From DATDSR01 sp036517855 (GTDB lineage Bacteria; Patescibacteriota; Minisyncoccia; Phycocordibacterales; DATDSR01), in NCBI GenBank assembly GCA_036517855.1, contig DATDSR010000023.1:1-20928 (forward strand): a stretch of DNA of 20,928 bases. The letters run 5' to 3'. The translations under genes were made by a program, and so were the position numbers. The notes beneath the pieces are model-generated. The model saw only the letters and a program-made list of their open reading frames with translations, ran no database searches and was not told the DNA's origin. Below, one piece after another: positions 6,148 to 15,216 of the stretch (positions within the stretch are counted from its first letter, which is position 1; the number at the start of each line of letters is the position of its first letter).

Positions 6148-6173
6148 CCCCATTTCGCCAAGGCTTCACGGGG
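6148..6173. repeat. 26-nt palindromic repeat (family B) at the protease 3' end
   Basis: It is identical to the uvrC copy at 24 of 26 positions. The two changes, C6 to T and G21 to A, fall at paired positions and keep the pair. The second change also creates the TGA stop of the protease gene. The CCCC arm can alternatively pair with GGGG at 6139-6142 (ATGGGG/CCCCAT, 6137-6153). Confidence 0.75.
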
Positions 6174-7071
6174 TTAAACCGGCAGCACGGACGTCTAGGA
6201 TGCGGGCCAGGGATTCTAACTGGCCTTCCTGGACGAAGGTGGGTGGACCTAGGTAACAATCTTTTGATATCAAGACCGCAGTACCTCCGGAGTGGCCGTG
6301 TTCTACTTTGGCCGAAGTGAGGTAGTGCCCATCTTCATAACCCGACACGATGCCTTCAGTCACTGTCACAGAGCCAGTGGCGCCAAAAGTTGGATAACCC
6401 AGTATTATTATCTGCTCGCCGATACTCGCCTTGGCAGAACATACAGCCTCCGAGTTAACAATATTCTCTCGTACTTTAGTCGAGGGATTAGGTATAACTA
6501 CAAAGGCAAGGTCGGTGCCCGAAGGTCCGGCCGCCAAGGCCGAACTTGCAACAGTGTAGGTTGCGCCAAGCTCTGTAAGCACCAGGGTGCAACTATTGGC
6601 AAAGCGCCCAGCATCGCTCACCACATGCATATTGGTAAGCACGATTGGTACCGCGGACACACCATCAGAGGCAAAAAGTGTGCCCGATCCACTCTGGGTG
6701 AAGCCGTCAAACGCGCACAACACCCGCACGGTACGCGTACGCCAACTAAGGGCGGCGCTTGCGGCAGACGTGCTACTCAACTTCTTGAGACTCTGTGACA
6801 AGGCGCTAATTTGCGATTGCGAGCTCTTCTGCGCGGCCACACTCTCAGCCACTAACGCCTCGTTTGTTTTAGTTTGGGCAACGGTGCCGGATTCAAGTTT
6901 TTTCAAACGCTTGTTGATTTGGCTGAATTGGCCAAAATCAGCACCACCACTTTGTGTTTGAGTGCGGGCCAGCGAGCGCACAGTGCTCGACAAATCGTAA
7001 ATAGCGAAAGTCTCTAAGGCGATAGCCACGATAAGCGCGGCGATAACGACATGCACACTTCGCACGTTCAT
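6166..7071 (-). CDS. Membrane-anchored trypsin-like serine protease
   Basis: 301 residues. One N-terminal hydrophobic segment (about 5-24) serves as anchor or uncleaved signal, so the rest probably faces outside. A Ser/Ala/Gln/Lys-rich, coiled-coil-prone stalk (about 28-105) follows, then an S1-like protease domain. The triad is readable as H149 (LTNMHVV), D187 (GTDLAFVVI) and S261 (EHGHSGGTAVL; the usual GNSGG reads GHSGG). No PDZ domain follows, so it is not a full DegP/HtrA. The TGA stop and last residues lie in a family B repeat; the protein may once have ended differently. It begins 7 bp after the gdhA stop and is probably cotranscribed with it. Confidence 0.8.
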   Translation of the reverse strand: MNVRSVHVVIAALIVAIALETFAIYDLSSTVRSLARTQTQSGGADFGQFSQINKRLKKLESGTVAQTKTNEALVAESVAAQKSSQSQISALSQSLKKLSSTSAASAALSWRTRTVRVLCAFDGFTQSGSGTLFASDGVSAVPIVLTNMHVVSDAGRFANSCTLVLTELGATYTVASSALAAGPSGTDLAFVVIPNPSTKVRENIVNSEAVCSAKASIGEQIIILGYPTFGATGSVTVTEGIVSGYEDGHYLTSAKVEHGHSGGTAVLISKDCYLGPPTFVQEGQLESLARILDVRAAGLTP

Positions 7072-7078
7072 ATGCTAA

Positions 7079-8374
7079 CTATACTATACCTTGAGCAAGC
7101 ATGGCATCTGCCACGCGTTTGAAGGCGGCAATATTGGCGCCATTTACGTAGTTCACTACACCCTTTTTGTCTTTACCATCTTTTACGCAAAGTGCGTGGA
7201 TGTTTCTCATTATTTTTTTAAGTTCGGCGTCTACTTGCTCGGCACTCCAATACATCCTCTGCGAGTTTTGAACCATCTCAAGGCCTGACACGGCCACCCC
7301 ACCGGCGTTGGAGGCTTTGCCCGGAGCAAACAAAATCCCCTTACTAATCAAATACTCTGTGGCTTCGAGACTCGTAGGCATATTAGCTCCCTCACCCACA
7401 ACCTTCACCCCGTTCTTCACAAGTTGTTTAGTATCGACAAGTTCAATCTCGTTCTGCGTGGCGCACGGCAAGGCTATATCGGCTTTAACTTCCCACGGCT
7501 TCCTCTTCGCCACATACTTAATACCCTTGATGTTAAGTTCACTTAGGCGTCCCCTATCTTTATTTTTCAGAGTTTTGATTTGCTCAAGCTCACTCTGTGT
7601 TAAGCCAGAATCTTTCAAAACATAACCTTCAGAATCTGACATTGTAAGCACCTTGGCACCCATTGCGATTGCCTTTTGCGCGGCAAACTGGGCCACGTTG
7701 CCCGATCCAGAAATCAAGACCTTTTTGCCCCTGATACTCAGCTTGGCGTGCTTCATCATTTCGTCGACGAAGTAAAGCAAACCGTAACCTGTGGCTTCAG
7801 TGCGAATGAGCGAACCGCCCCAGCCTACTCCCTTGCCAGTGAGCACGCCGTCCCAACGGTTCGCTAATTTTTTATACGCGCCGAAGAGAAAGCCGATCTC
7901 CCTACCGCCCACTCCAATGTCGCCAGCAGGCACGTCTGTATCTGCACCAATGTGACGATAAAGCTCACTCATAAACGCCTGGCAGAAGCGCATCACCTCG
8001 GCATCACTCTTGCCCTTGGGGTCGAAGTCCGAGCCGCCCTTACCACCACCGAGAGGCAAACCAGTGAGAGCGTTCTTGAAGATTTGTTCGAAACCTAGGA
8101 ACTTGAGCACCGATAAGTTTACTGTGGGATGGAAACGCAAGCCACCTTTGTATGGGCCGAGGGCAGAATTGAACTGCACACGCCAGCCGTTGTTCACTTG
8201 TACTACGCCAGCATCATCTACCCACGTAACGCGAAATTGAATTGCCCGCTCGGGCACCACCATGCGCTCAAGAATTTTAAACTCGGCCACGCGCGAGTCG
8301 GCGCTAGCCACCTCCTTAACCGAACCTACAAACTCATTAACCGCCTGTTCAAATTCAGGCTCGCGTACTTTCAT
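7079..8374 (-). CDS. gdhA: Glutamate dehydrogenase
   Basis: 431 residues, the length of the hexameric bacterial enzyme. It interconverts 2-oxoglutarate plus ammonia and glutamate with NAD(P)H in the cytoplasm. The substrate region reads YKGGLRFHPTVNLSVLKFLGFEQ and GLPLGGGKGGSDFDP, with the catalytic Lys. PAGDIGVGGREIG holds the catalytic Asp, and a Rossmann domain (VLISGSGNVAQFAAQKA) follows. The order and spacing fit the small hexameric (type I) class, usually NADP-dependent. I start at the ATG at 8374, 4 nt after the upstream stop; an in-frame TTG at 8392 would overlap the upstream gene. It is the middle gene of a three-gene minus-strand unit. Confidence 0.95.
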   Translation of the reverse strand: MKVREPEFEQAVNEFVGSVKEVASADSRVAEFKILERMVVPERAIQFRVTWVDDAGVVQVNNGWRVQFNSALGPYKGGLRFHPTVNLSVLKFLGFEQIFKNALTGLPLGGGKGGSDFDPKGKSDAEVMRFCQAFMSELYRHIGADTDVPAGDIGVGGREIGFLFGAYKKLANRWDGVLTGKGVGWGGSLIRTEATGYGLLYFVDEMMKHAKLSIRGKKVLISGSGNVAQFAAQKAIAMGAKVLTMSDSEGYVLKDSGLTQSELEQIKTLKNKDRGRLSELNIKGIKYVAKRKPWEVKADIALPCATQNEIELVDTKQLVKNGVKVVGEGANMPTSLEATEYLISKGILFAPGKASNAGGVAVSGLEMVQNSQRMYWSAEQVDAELKKIMRNIHALCVKDGKDKKGVVNYVNGANIAAFKRVADAMLAQGIV

Positions 8375-8378
8375 TAGT

Positions 8379-9008
8379 TTACTGTGCCACAAACTTGACC
8401 ATCACCATTTGACCATCAGCTCCAGCCACTGGAGTATCCGTCGTGCGGTCAAAAACCTTATCCCCATTGTCGCTGTGAATCATCGCATAGTAAGTGTTGC
8501 CGGCAATCATTGAATGCAGAAGTTCAACCTGACCACCAGAGTAAGCACCGACATCAAATCGCTGAGCACCCCAAATGTTCGCGGGCTTGCCCTCAAGATC
8601 TGTGTGTATTACCACCCAACCATTTTGTGCCATCGCCACTTTAGCAATTTGCACCATATCGCTCGCAGCCTGATTGTTAACTACAATCTCGTTTGTGGTG
8701 GCAGTATTGGCCGTCAAAGTACCTTTGTTTGGCCCAGCTGGTGTGCCAACTAAGTTAACATCGGCAACAACGCCTGTGCTAACCCCACCTTCTCCAACTA
8801 CTTCCGTCTCCTTGGTATCAGTGCCCGGCACTGGCATTGTGTTAGATACACCATTTGTGGCTGTGTCATTATAATCCCCAGCACCCTCCTCACCAGATAG
8901 GGTTGTATCATCCGTAACATCATTACTGCTCGGCTTCTTAACATAAGAGGCAATAATCCAAATAGCCAATATAGCAATCACCACATAGAGCCAGTGTTCT
9001 TTCTTCAT
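8379..9008 (-). CDS. Membrane-anchored protein with a DUF7282-like domain
   Basis: 209 residues. A lysine start, then a single transmembrane helix (about 6-23), a long Thr/Asp/Gly-rich linker (about 26-105) and a beta-rich C-terminal domain. That domain reads AKVAMAQNGWVVIHTDLEGKP, then a GG.VELL stretch, then YYAMIHSDNGDKVFDRTTDTPV. This pattern resembles the DUF7282 family of surface proteins (VVIH...G..L.AMLH.D.G...FD). The role is unknown and an extracytoplasmic location is inferred. It is first in the unit with gdhA and the protease; no clear promoter is seen upstream, only AT-rich sequence. Confidence 0.65.
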   Translation of the reverse strand: MKKEHWLYVVIAILAIWIIASYVKKPSSNDVTDDTTLSGEEGAGDYNDTATNGVSNTMPVPGTDTKETEVVGEGGVSTGVVADVNLVGTPAGPNKGTLTANTATTNEIVVNNQAASDMVQIAKVAMAQNGWVVIHTDLEGKPANIWGAQRFDVGAYSGGQVELLHSMIAGNTYYAMIHSDNGDKVFDRTTDTPVAGADGQMVMVKFVAQ

Positions 9009-9070
9009 ATCGTTTTCGTTATTATTTTTATGCCGTAGTTTACACCCATTAGCCCATCATGCACAATGTC

Positions 9071-9099
9071 TTGACATAACTTACCAATTATGCTTAACT
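9071..9099 (+). promoter_or_regulatory. Promoter of the 9204-9698 gene, extended -10
   Basis: TTGACA (9071-9076), a 17-nt spacer ending in TGC, then TTAACT (9094-9099). Transcription from about 9106 would give a leader of about 98 nt containing two similar hairpins. Confidence 0.6.
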
Positions 9100-9120
9100 T
9101 GATCCAGAATCCCTCCGGTA

Positions 9121-9198
9121 AGCCCCAGTAAGGCTGAAAGAAGCGGAGCAAACTCCGCTGGCAACGAGCCGGGACCTCTGGAGCAAACTCCAAAGGAG
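9121..9198 (+). promoter_or_regulatory. Structured leader with two GGAGCAAACTCC hairpins
   Basis: Hairpin 1 is AGCGGAG-CAAA-CTCCGCT (9142-9159). Hairpin 2 is TGGAG-CAAA-CTCCA (9179-9192). The CTCC of hairpin 2 (9188-9191) could instead pair with the Shine-Dalgarno GGAG (9195-9198), so two exclusive folds are possible. No known riboswitch class is recognised. Confidence 0.45.
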
Positions 9199-9203
9199 TG
9201 AAC

Positions 9204-9698
9204 TTGAAAAATCCTCTGGCTAGATTCAGCCTAGCGTTACTGTGCTGGCTGATAGTCGTCGCAGTGACATCACACCATTCAGTAGTTAGGCTTGAACACA
9301 GCACGAGTCTTGTTGGGTGGTCCATAACCGTTACAACCCAACTTGCTCTACTCGTCCTGTTTTGTGTGGCATGGACAAGTATCCTAGACATGAATTGGGC
9401 GCAAAAGGAGCGAGACCAGCTCAAGGATGAACTGGTCGCCGAGCAACGTTTCGTTGAACTAATGCTCGGGTTTCACAGTGGGGCTGGAACCAGAGCGGTG
9501 ATTCATGAGGCAGCACACACTGTCTTCCTCCTGGAGAAAGACATCGTGAAGGAACAACGTGGGGCCGCTCGGTTGAAATCACTCAAGTTCATGAGCACCG
9601 AGCGTAACAAGGCAGTGAAAATGTTCGAGGAGCTCGTGGGCACAATCAACGATAGGTTCAATACAACCTACAGCGCTCGGCTGGACGACTACGAGTAG
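9204..9698 (+). CDS. Hypothetical two-helix membrane protein, 164 aa
   Basis: I do not recognise a family. Two hydrophobic helices (about 7-25 and 37-58) are followed by a charged, helical cytoplasmic-type domain with coiled-coil character (WAQKERDQLKDELVAEQRF and later EEL/NDRF segments). HEAAHTVF contains an HExxH-like pattern (H-E-A-A-H) at about 112-116, which could be chance. I favour the TTG at 9204 because GGAG (9195-9198) is 5 nt upstream; a GTG at 9198 overlaps that sequence. It has its own promoter, a structured leader and a strong terminator. Confidence 0.7.
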   Translation: MKNPLARFSLALLCWLIVVAVTSHHSVVRLEHSTSLVGWSITVTTQLALLVLFCVAWTSILDMNWAQKERDQLKDELVAEQRFVELMLGFHSGAGTRAVIHEAAHTVFLLEKDIVKEQRGAARLKSLKFMSTERNKAVKMFEELVGTINDRFNTTYSARLDDYE

Positions 9699-9710
9699 CG
9701 AAGGGTAGCA

Positions 9711-9743
9711 ACAGGGACGGCGCAACGGCGCCGCCCCTGTTTT
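9711..9743 (+). terminator. Intrinsic terminator after the 9204-9698 gene
   Basis: ACAGGG/CCCTGT outer stem (9711-9716, 9735-9740), one A-C mismatch, CGGCGC/GCGCCG inner stem (9718-9723, 9728-9733), loop AACG, then TTTTC. Confidence 0.85.
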
Positions 9744-9775
9744 CAGTTTTACCTAAAACAACTTATCCACCTCTA

Positions 9776-9800
9776 CTGTTCGAAGTTCGACTTAGAACAG
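9776..9800. repeat. REP-like hairpin, left of the RAYT gene
   Basis: CTGTTC-G-AAGT-TCG-ACTT-A-GAACAG: a 6-bp stem, one mismatch, a 4-bp stem and a 3-nt loop. It is nearly identical and in the same orientation to the hairpin at 10457-10479, the classic layout around a RAYT. It overlaps the -35 and spacer of the RAYT promoter. Confidence 0.75.
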
Positions 9801-9807
9801 TTATACT
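9779..9807 (+). promoter_or_regulatory. RAYT promoter, likely leaderless
   Basis: TTCGAA (9779-9784, weak -35), a 17-nt spacer and TATACT (9802-9807). The ATG at 9814 is the seventh base after the -10, so the transcript probably starts on the start codon. The -35 and spacer lie inside the left hairpin. Confidence 0.5.
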
Positions 9808-9813
9808 TAGGGT

Positions 9814-10476
9814 ATGAGGCAGGCAGAAGTAATAGAGGAGGGAGAGTACTACCATGTCTATAACCGTGGCAACCGTAGACAACAAATGTTCCATGACCAA
9901 AGAGACTACGCACGATTTATTTTCTTAATCCTACATTCACACGGCACGTTCGTTCCCTCAAACACACATCGCCATGTCTCATACTTTTTAAGAGACGGCT
10001 CGTTCAAATTGCAAGCTGAAGACCTTGGCCTGATCGAGCAAAGTAGACGTGCGGACCTTGCTGTCTTTGCCCTTATGCCAAATCACTTTCATTTGATCCT
10101 AAAGGAGAAACTTTCTGGTGGTATATCTTCTGTCATGCAACGGGTCCTGACTGGATATACAAAATACTATAACGAAAAGTATCGGCAGAGCGGCCATTTA
10201 CTACAAGGGAAATTCGGTAGGATACACATTGCCGACAACAGACAATTGCTTCACACATCAGCTTACATCCACCGTAACCCACGCGAGCTTAAGGGTTGGG
10301 AAAATAAAGAGCACAAGTACCCCTGGTCAACTTTGCAGGATTACGTGATCGAAAATCGTTGGGGAAATTTGCTGGAACAAAACTCACTATTAGAGCAATT
10401 CTCAAAGCCGGACGATTATCACCACTTCGTCAAAGCAAGTCCAAGCAAGGATCCACTGTTCGAAGTCGAACTTTGA
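9814..10476 (+). CDS. REP-associated tyrosine transposase (RAYT, Y1/HUH)
   Basis: 220 residues, the usual RAYT size. The family cuts and joins single-stranded DNA at REP-type hairpins. The N-terminal YYHVYNRGNRRQQMF motif, the HUH motif PNHFHLIL (H91, H93) and the Y1 tyrosine region GYTKYYNEKY (Y115) followed by SGHLLQGKF are all intact. AYIHRNP and the YPWSTLQDY segment are also family-typical. The last residues (FEVEL) and the TGA are encoded by the right REP-like hairpin. No Shine-Dalgarno sequence is seen and the promoter suggests a leaderless mRNA. It converges on uvrB with a 3-nt gap. The gene appears complete and potentially active. Confidence 0.92.
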   Translation: MRQAEVIEEGEYYHVYNRGNRRQQMFHDQRDYARFIFLILHSHGTFVPSNTHRHVSYFLRDGSFKLQAEDLGLIEQSRRADLAVFALMPNHFHLILKEKLSGGISSVMQRVLTGYTKYYNEKYRQSGHLLQGKFGRIHIADNRQLLHTSAYIHRNPRELKGWENKEHKYPWSTLQDYVIENRWGNLLEQNSLLEQFSKPDDYHHFVKASPSKDPLFEVEL

Positions 10477-10479
10477 ACA
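10457..10479. repeat. REP-like hairpin, right of the RAYT gene
   Basis: TGTTC-G-AAGT-CGA-ACTT-T-GAACA, the same structure as the left copy with changes in the loop and one mismatch base. It ends one base before the uvrB stop codon (10480-10482), so it also forms the immediate 3' flank of uvrB. Confidence 0.75.
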
Positions 10480-12462
<1,983 letters not shown>

Positions 12463-12474
<12 letters not shown>

Positions 12475-12489
12475 ACCAAGTGTTATACC
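12463..12489 (+). promoter_or_regulatory. Probable promoter of the 12510-12683 gene
   Basis: TTGACT (12463-12468), a 15-nt spacer ending in TGT, then TATACC (12484-12489). The spacing is short, compensated by the TGn extension. It overlaps the divergent uvrB -10 and the uvrB start codon. Confidence 0.4.
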
Positions 12490-12490
12490 A
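12482..12490 (-). promoter_or_regulatory. uvrB extended -10, likely leaderless
   Basis: TGG-TATAAC on the minus strand, with the uvrB ATG (12474) starting after a 7-nt gap. No clear -35 is seen, as expected for an extended -10. Confidence 0.45.
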
Positions 12491-12509
12491 TATTCGCAGG
12501 GAGGTCGCT

Positions 12510-12683
12510 ATGGATGTACCGGACAAGATTCTTGCCATTACGCGAGAAATGACTGTGCACAGGAAAATCGAGGAAGCGGCGCGGGAGATTGCATCGCTTG
12601 AGGGTATCAAGATTGACGAGGCTCGCGACAGGGTCGCGGAAGTCATTCAGACCCTCGGATGCCGTGAGCTTGCCCCCACATAA
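12510..12683 (+). CDS. Hypothetical small helical protein, 57 aa
   Basis: I do not recognise a family. The protein is predicted to be all helical and highly charged (KIEEAAREIASLEGIKIDEA, then RDRVAEVIQTLG), with the look of a small three-helix or regulatory domain. The ATG at 12510 has GGGAGG 7 nt upstream; a longer start upstream would overlap the promoter. It is divergent from uvrB and shares its promoter region, and ends in its own hairpin, convergent with tgt. Confidence 0.65.
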   Translation: MDVPDKILAITREMTVHRKIEEAAREIASLEGIKIDEARDRVAEVIQTLGCRELAPT

Positions 12684-12696
12684 AAACCTCATTAAC

Positions 12697-12718
12697 CAGA
12701 CCCGCCCTCGCGGGTCTG
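12697..12718. terminator. Perfect 9-bp hairpin between convergent genes
   Basis: CAGACCCGC-CCTC-GCGGGTCTG. It sits between the 12510-12683 gene and the end of tgt and probably ends both transcripts, although the U-tract is poor on the plus strand and displaced (GGTTTTTATG) on the minus strand. Confidence 0.6.
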
Positions 12719-12724
12719 TGCCAT

Positions 12725-13975
12725 TTATATACTAGTAAATCTAGCCAGAAATTCATTACGGAAATTTTCGAACTCACCACCCAAAATTGAACTCCGGATA
12801 TTTTTCATTAGACTGACAATAAAATAGAGATTGTGAATGGTGGTGAGACGGTATGCGAGTAGCTCGTATGACTTGAATAGGTGGTGCACATAGGCGACGC
12901 TATAATTTGTGCAGGTGTAGCAGGCACAACCCTTTTCAATCGGCCCAAAATCTTCGCGATACTTGGCATTCGTAATATTTATCTCACCATCCTTTGTATA
13001 CATACCACCTGTGCGAGCTTTACGCGTGGCGGCTACGCAATCGAAGGTATCAATACCATTCTCTACCCCAGCAAATAAATCAGCGGGTTCACCTACCCCA
13101 AGTAAATGCCGTGGCTTCTCTTCAGGCAACTCTTCACACACCCAGCGCACAGCTGTACCCATGTCCTCTTTAACAAAACTGCCGCCAATGCCGAAACCCT
13201 CGAAATCCAATGCTGCAATTTCTCGAGCACTCTGACGGCGCAAATCTTCGTAACGACCACCCTGCACGATACCCCAGAGTGACGAGGATTGTCCGGGAAC
13301 ACCAGTCTCCTGCTCACGGCCACCAAGGGACATTCGCGACAAACTGGTGTTCCCTGCCAATCTCTCGTGCTCGACCAAACATCTTGCTGCCCAAAGGCGG
13401 GTGCGTTCAACTGCTCTCTCGTGGGCTTCGCGCGGCGCATGGGGCGAGACACATTCGTCGAAGGCAAAAATTATGTCCGCACCTAAATTGTGCTGAATCT
13501 CGATTGACCGCTCTGGGGTAAAGCGATGTTCATCACCATTTATATGAGAATAAAAGGTAACACCATCGTCATCCACTTTAGCTTTCTTTTCGTGCTGAGA
13601 GGGCTCATAGACTTTGTCTGTGCGCTCCCAACTTGTGAATTTGGAAATGCCTGTACCGAAGGCCTCACCAAGGGAGAAAGCTTGAAATCCGCCAGAATCG
13701 GTGAAAATTGGCCCGTCGAAGTGCATAAACTTGTGCAATCCCCCAGCCCGTTTAACAATCTCGTCTCCCGGTTGCAAGTAAAGATGATAGGTATTAGCAA
13801 GCACTGATTGCGCTCCCAAATCTCTCATTTCCTCCGGGGTTAAAGTTTTGACAGTAGCTTTAGTAGCGGCCAGAGTAAGGGCCGGAGTGTCAATCACTCC
13901 GTGAGCCGTCTCTATTCTCCCCGCCCGGGCAAGAGTCCCCGCAACCTTTTGTTCAATATTAAATTTCATAATCAT
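12725..13975 (-). CDS. tgt: tRNA-guanine (queuine) transglycosylase
   Basis: 416 residues. It exchanges G34 in GUN anticodons for a 7-deazaguanine base in queuosine biosynthesis. The substrate motif DSGGFQAFSLG, FAFDEC, GIVQGG, GVGEP and the nucleophile region FDCVAATRKAR are present, as is the zinc site CACYTC with a downstream His (TTIHNLYF). Two stretches exceed the usual enzyme: one after FSLG, common in related genomes, and an exact 60-nt, 20-codon block with perfect inverted ends (13295-13354) just before LWGIVQGG. The start codon at 13975 overlaps the TGA of the permease gene (ATGA); a second ATG two codons on is possible. It is the last gene of the efflux operon. Confidence 0.95.
   Translation of the reverse strand: MIMKFNIEQKVAGTLARAGRIETAHGVIDTPALTLAATKATVKTLTPEEMRDLGAQSVLANTYHLYLQPGDEIVKRAGGLHKFMHFDGPIFTDSGGFQAFSLGEAFGTGISKFTSWERTDKVYEPSQHEKKAKVDDDGVTFYSHINGDEHRFTPERSIEIQHNLGADIIFAFDECVSPHAPREAHERAVERTRLWAARCLVEHERLAGNTSLSRMSLGGREQETGVPGQSSSLWGIVQGGRYEDLRRQSAREIAALDFEGFGIGGSFVKEDMGTAVRWVCEELPEEKPRHLLGVGEPADLFAGVENGIDTFDCVAATRKARTGGMYTKDGEINITNAKYREDFGPIEKGCACYTCTNYSVAYVHHLFKSYELLAYRLTTIHNLYFIVSLMKNIRSSILGGEFENFRNEFLARFTSI
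13295..13354. repeat. 60-nt inverted-repeat insert inside tgt
   Basis: GGGAACACCAGT (13295-13306) and ACTGGTGTTCCC (13343-13354) are perfect 12-bp inverted copies around a 36-nt loop. The block is exactly 20 codons and is read as GNTSLSRMSLGG then REQETGVP, where other Tgt proteins have a short surface loop before GIVQGG. Confidence 0.75.
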
Positions 13976-15216
13976 TCGTAGCGTAGCGCTTCGATAGGGC
14001 TCTTCTTGGCGGCTTGGCTGGCGGGGTAAATGCCGAAACCTAGGCCTACGAGGGCAGAGACGCCAAGGCCAAGGAGCGCGCCGGAGATTGGGAAGGAGAA
14101 GGACCAGGCAAGGTCAGCGAAATTGCGGATGGCGAAGGCGGCAAGGAGCGAAAAGATAGTTCCCAAGATAATGCCCACCAATCCCCCCGCCCCAGTGAGC
14201 AACACCGACTCGATCAAAAATTGCGTTCGGATGTCCTTGTTGGTGGCACCAAGAGCTTTGCGCAAACCAATCTCGCGCGTGCGCTCGGTAACAGAGACAA
14301 GCATTATGTTCATCACTCCCACCCCACCCACAATCAGTGAGATGGCCACAACAAATGAGAGGAACAGGGTGAACGCGCCAATAATTTGACCTATCTGATC
14401 AACCAACCCTTGTTGGGTTTGGAGATAGAAGTCGTCATCCGCCGGATCCTTTATCTTGTGCAAATCTCGTAAAGTACGTTTGATGTCACTTCCCATCCGG
14501 TCAACCACCTCCGGCGACGATGCTTTAAGTATAATCTGTGAGTAGTGATTGTTGCCTGTGAGATACGTAAGGGCTGTGGCAGGTGGCACAAGCACCAACT
14601 CATCTACGTTGAAAAAGACAACCTGCCCCTTGGGCGCGTACAGTCCAACCACTCTGAAACGTTGGTTCTTGATTTTGATGTACTTACCAATTGGATTATC
14701 CGTTCCAAACAGTTCCGCACGCACGCGCTCGCCAATGATGGCCACCGATGCCTTGCCCACCATCTCCGCATTACCGAAAGATTCGCCAGCGGCGAGCTCG
14801 AGCTTCATTGCTTGATTTATGAAAACTGGGGACACCCCTATGACCGTGGCCTTAAATGTTTTGGAACCGTAAGTAACGGTGCCTGGCGCGAATACCTCAG
14901 GAGTTATTGCTACGAGGTCAGGCACATTCTCTTTGCGAGAAAGAGCTTCGAGCTCGCGGGCTTTAAGCGAATCGGCAAACAAAGTTTCGGCGAACCCAGT
15001 CAGACCCTTAGGCTCCTTGCCCGGACGCACCACGAGAGTCTCGGCGCCAAGGCCCGAAAGTTGGTCGTTGATAAATCCCTGTGCTCCATCCCCAGCTGAA
15101 ACAACCATCATTATAGAGGTAATGCCGATAACAATACCGAGCACCGTCAGGGCAGAGCGCGATTTTCGTGAGAGCAGTGCCCGCAGAGCAGTTTTGCCTA
15201 CGTATTTTGTATTCAT
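13972..15216 (-). CDS. MacB/FtsX-type ABC transporter permease
   Basis: 414 residues. An N-terminal transmembrane helix (about 18-40, LTVLGIVIGITSIMMVVSAG) is followed by a large extracytoplasmic MacB_PCD-like domain (about 45-280) and three C-terminal FtsX helices (about 285-405), including VSVTERTREIGLRKALGA. It ends in SQAAKKSPIEALRYE, the standard end of this family. It forms the membrane part of an export or mechanotransmission complex with the ATPase and fusion protein upstream. The start overlaps the ATPase TGA and the stop overlaps the tgt start, both ATGA, so translation is coupled along the operon. The substrate is unknown. Confidence 0.9.
   Translation of the reverse strand: MNTKYVGKTALRALLSRKSRSALTVLGIVIGITSIMMVVSAGDGAQGFINDQLSGLGAETLVVRPGKEPKGLTGFAETLFADSLKARELEALSRKENVPDLVAITPEVFAPGTVTYGSKTFKATVIGVSPVFINQAMKLELAAGESFGNAEMVGKASVAIIGERVRAELFGTDNPIGKYIKIKNQRFRVVGLYAPKGQVVFFNVDELVLVPPATALTYLTGNNHYSQIILKASSPEVVDRMGSDIKRTLRDLHKIKDPADDDFYLQTQQGLVDQIGQIIGAFTLFLSFVVAISLIVGGVGVMNIMLVSVTERTREIGLRKALGATNKDIRTQFLIESVLLTGAGGLVGIILGTIFSLLAAFAIRNFADLAWSFSFPISGALLGLGVSALVGLGFGIYPASQAAKKSPIEALRYE

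Noticed and set aside
9536..9550. Zinc protease motif HEAAH in the 9204-9698 protein
   Set aside because: HExxH alone is frequent by chance, and no third ligand or metalloprotease context is visible.
14545..15099. Long plus-strand open frame (184 codons) opposite the transporter permease
   Set aside because: It is antisense to a clearly conserved MacB-type permease, has no recognisable motif and no ribosome binding site.
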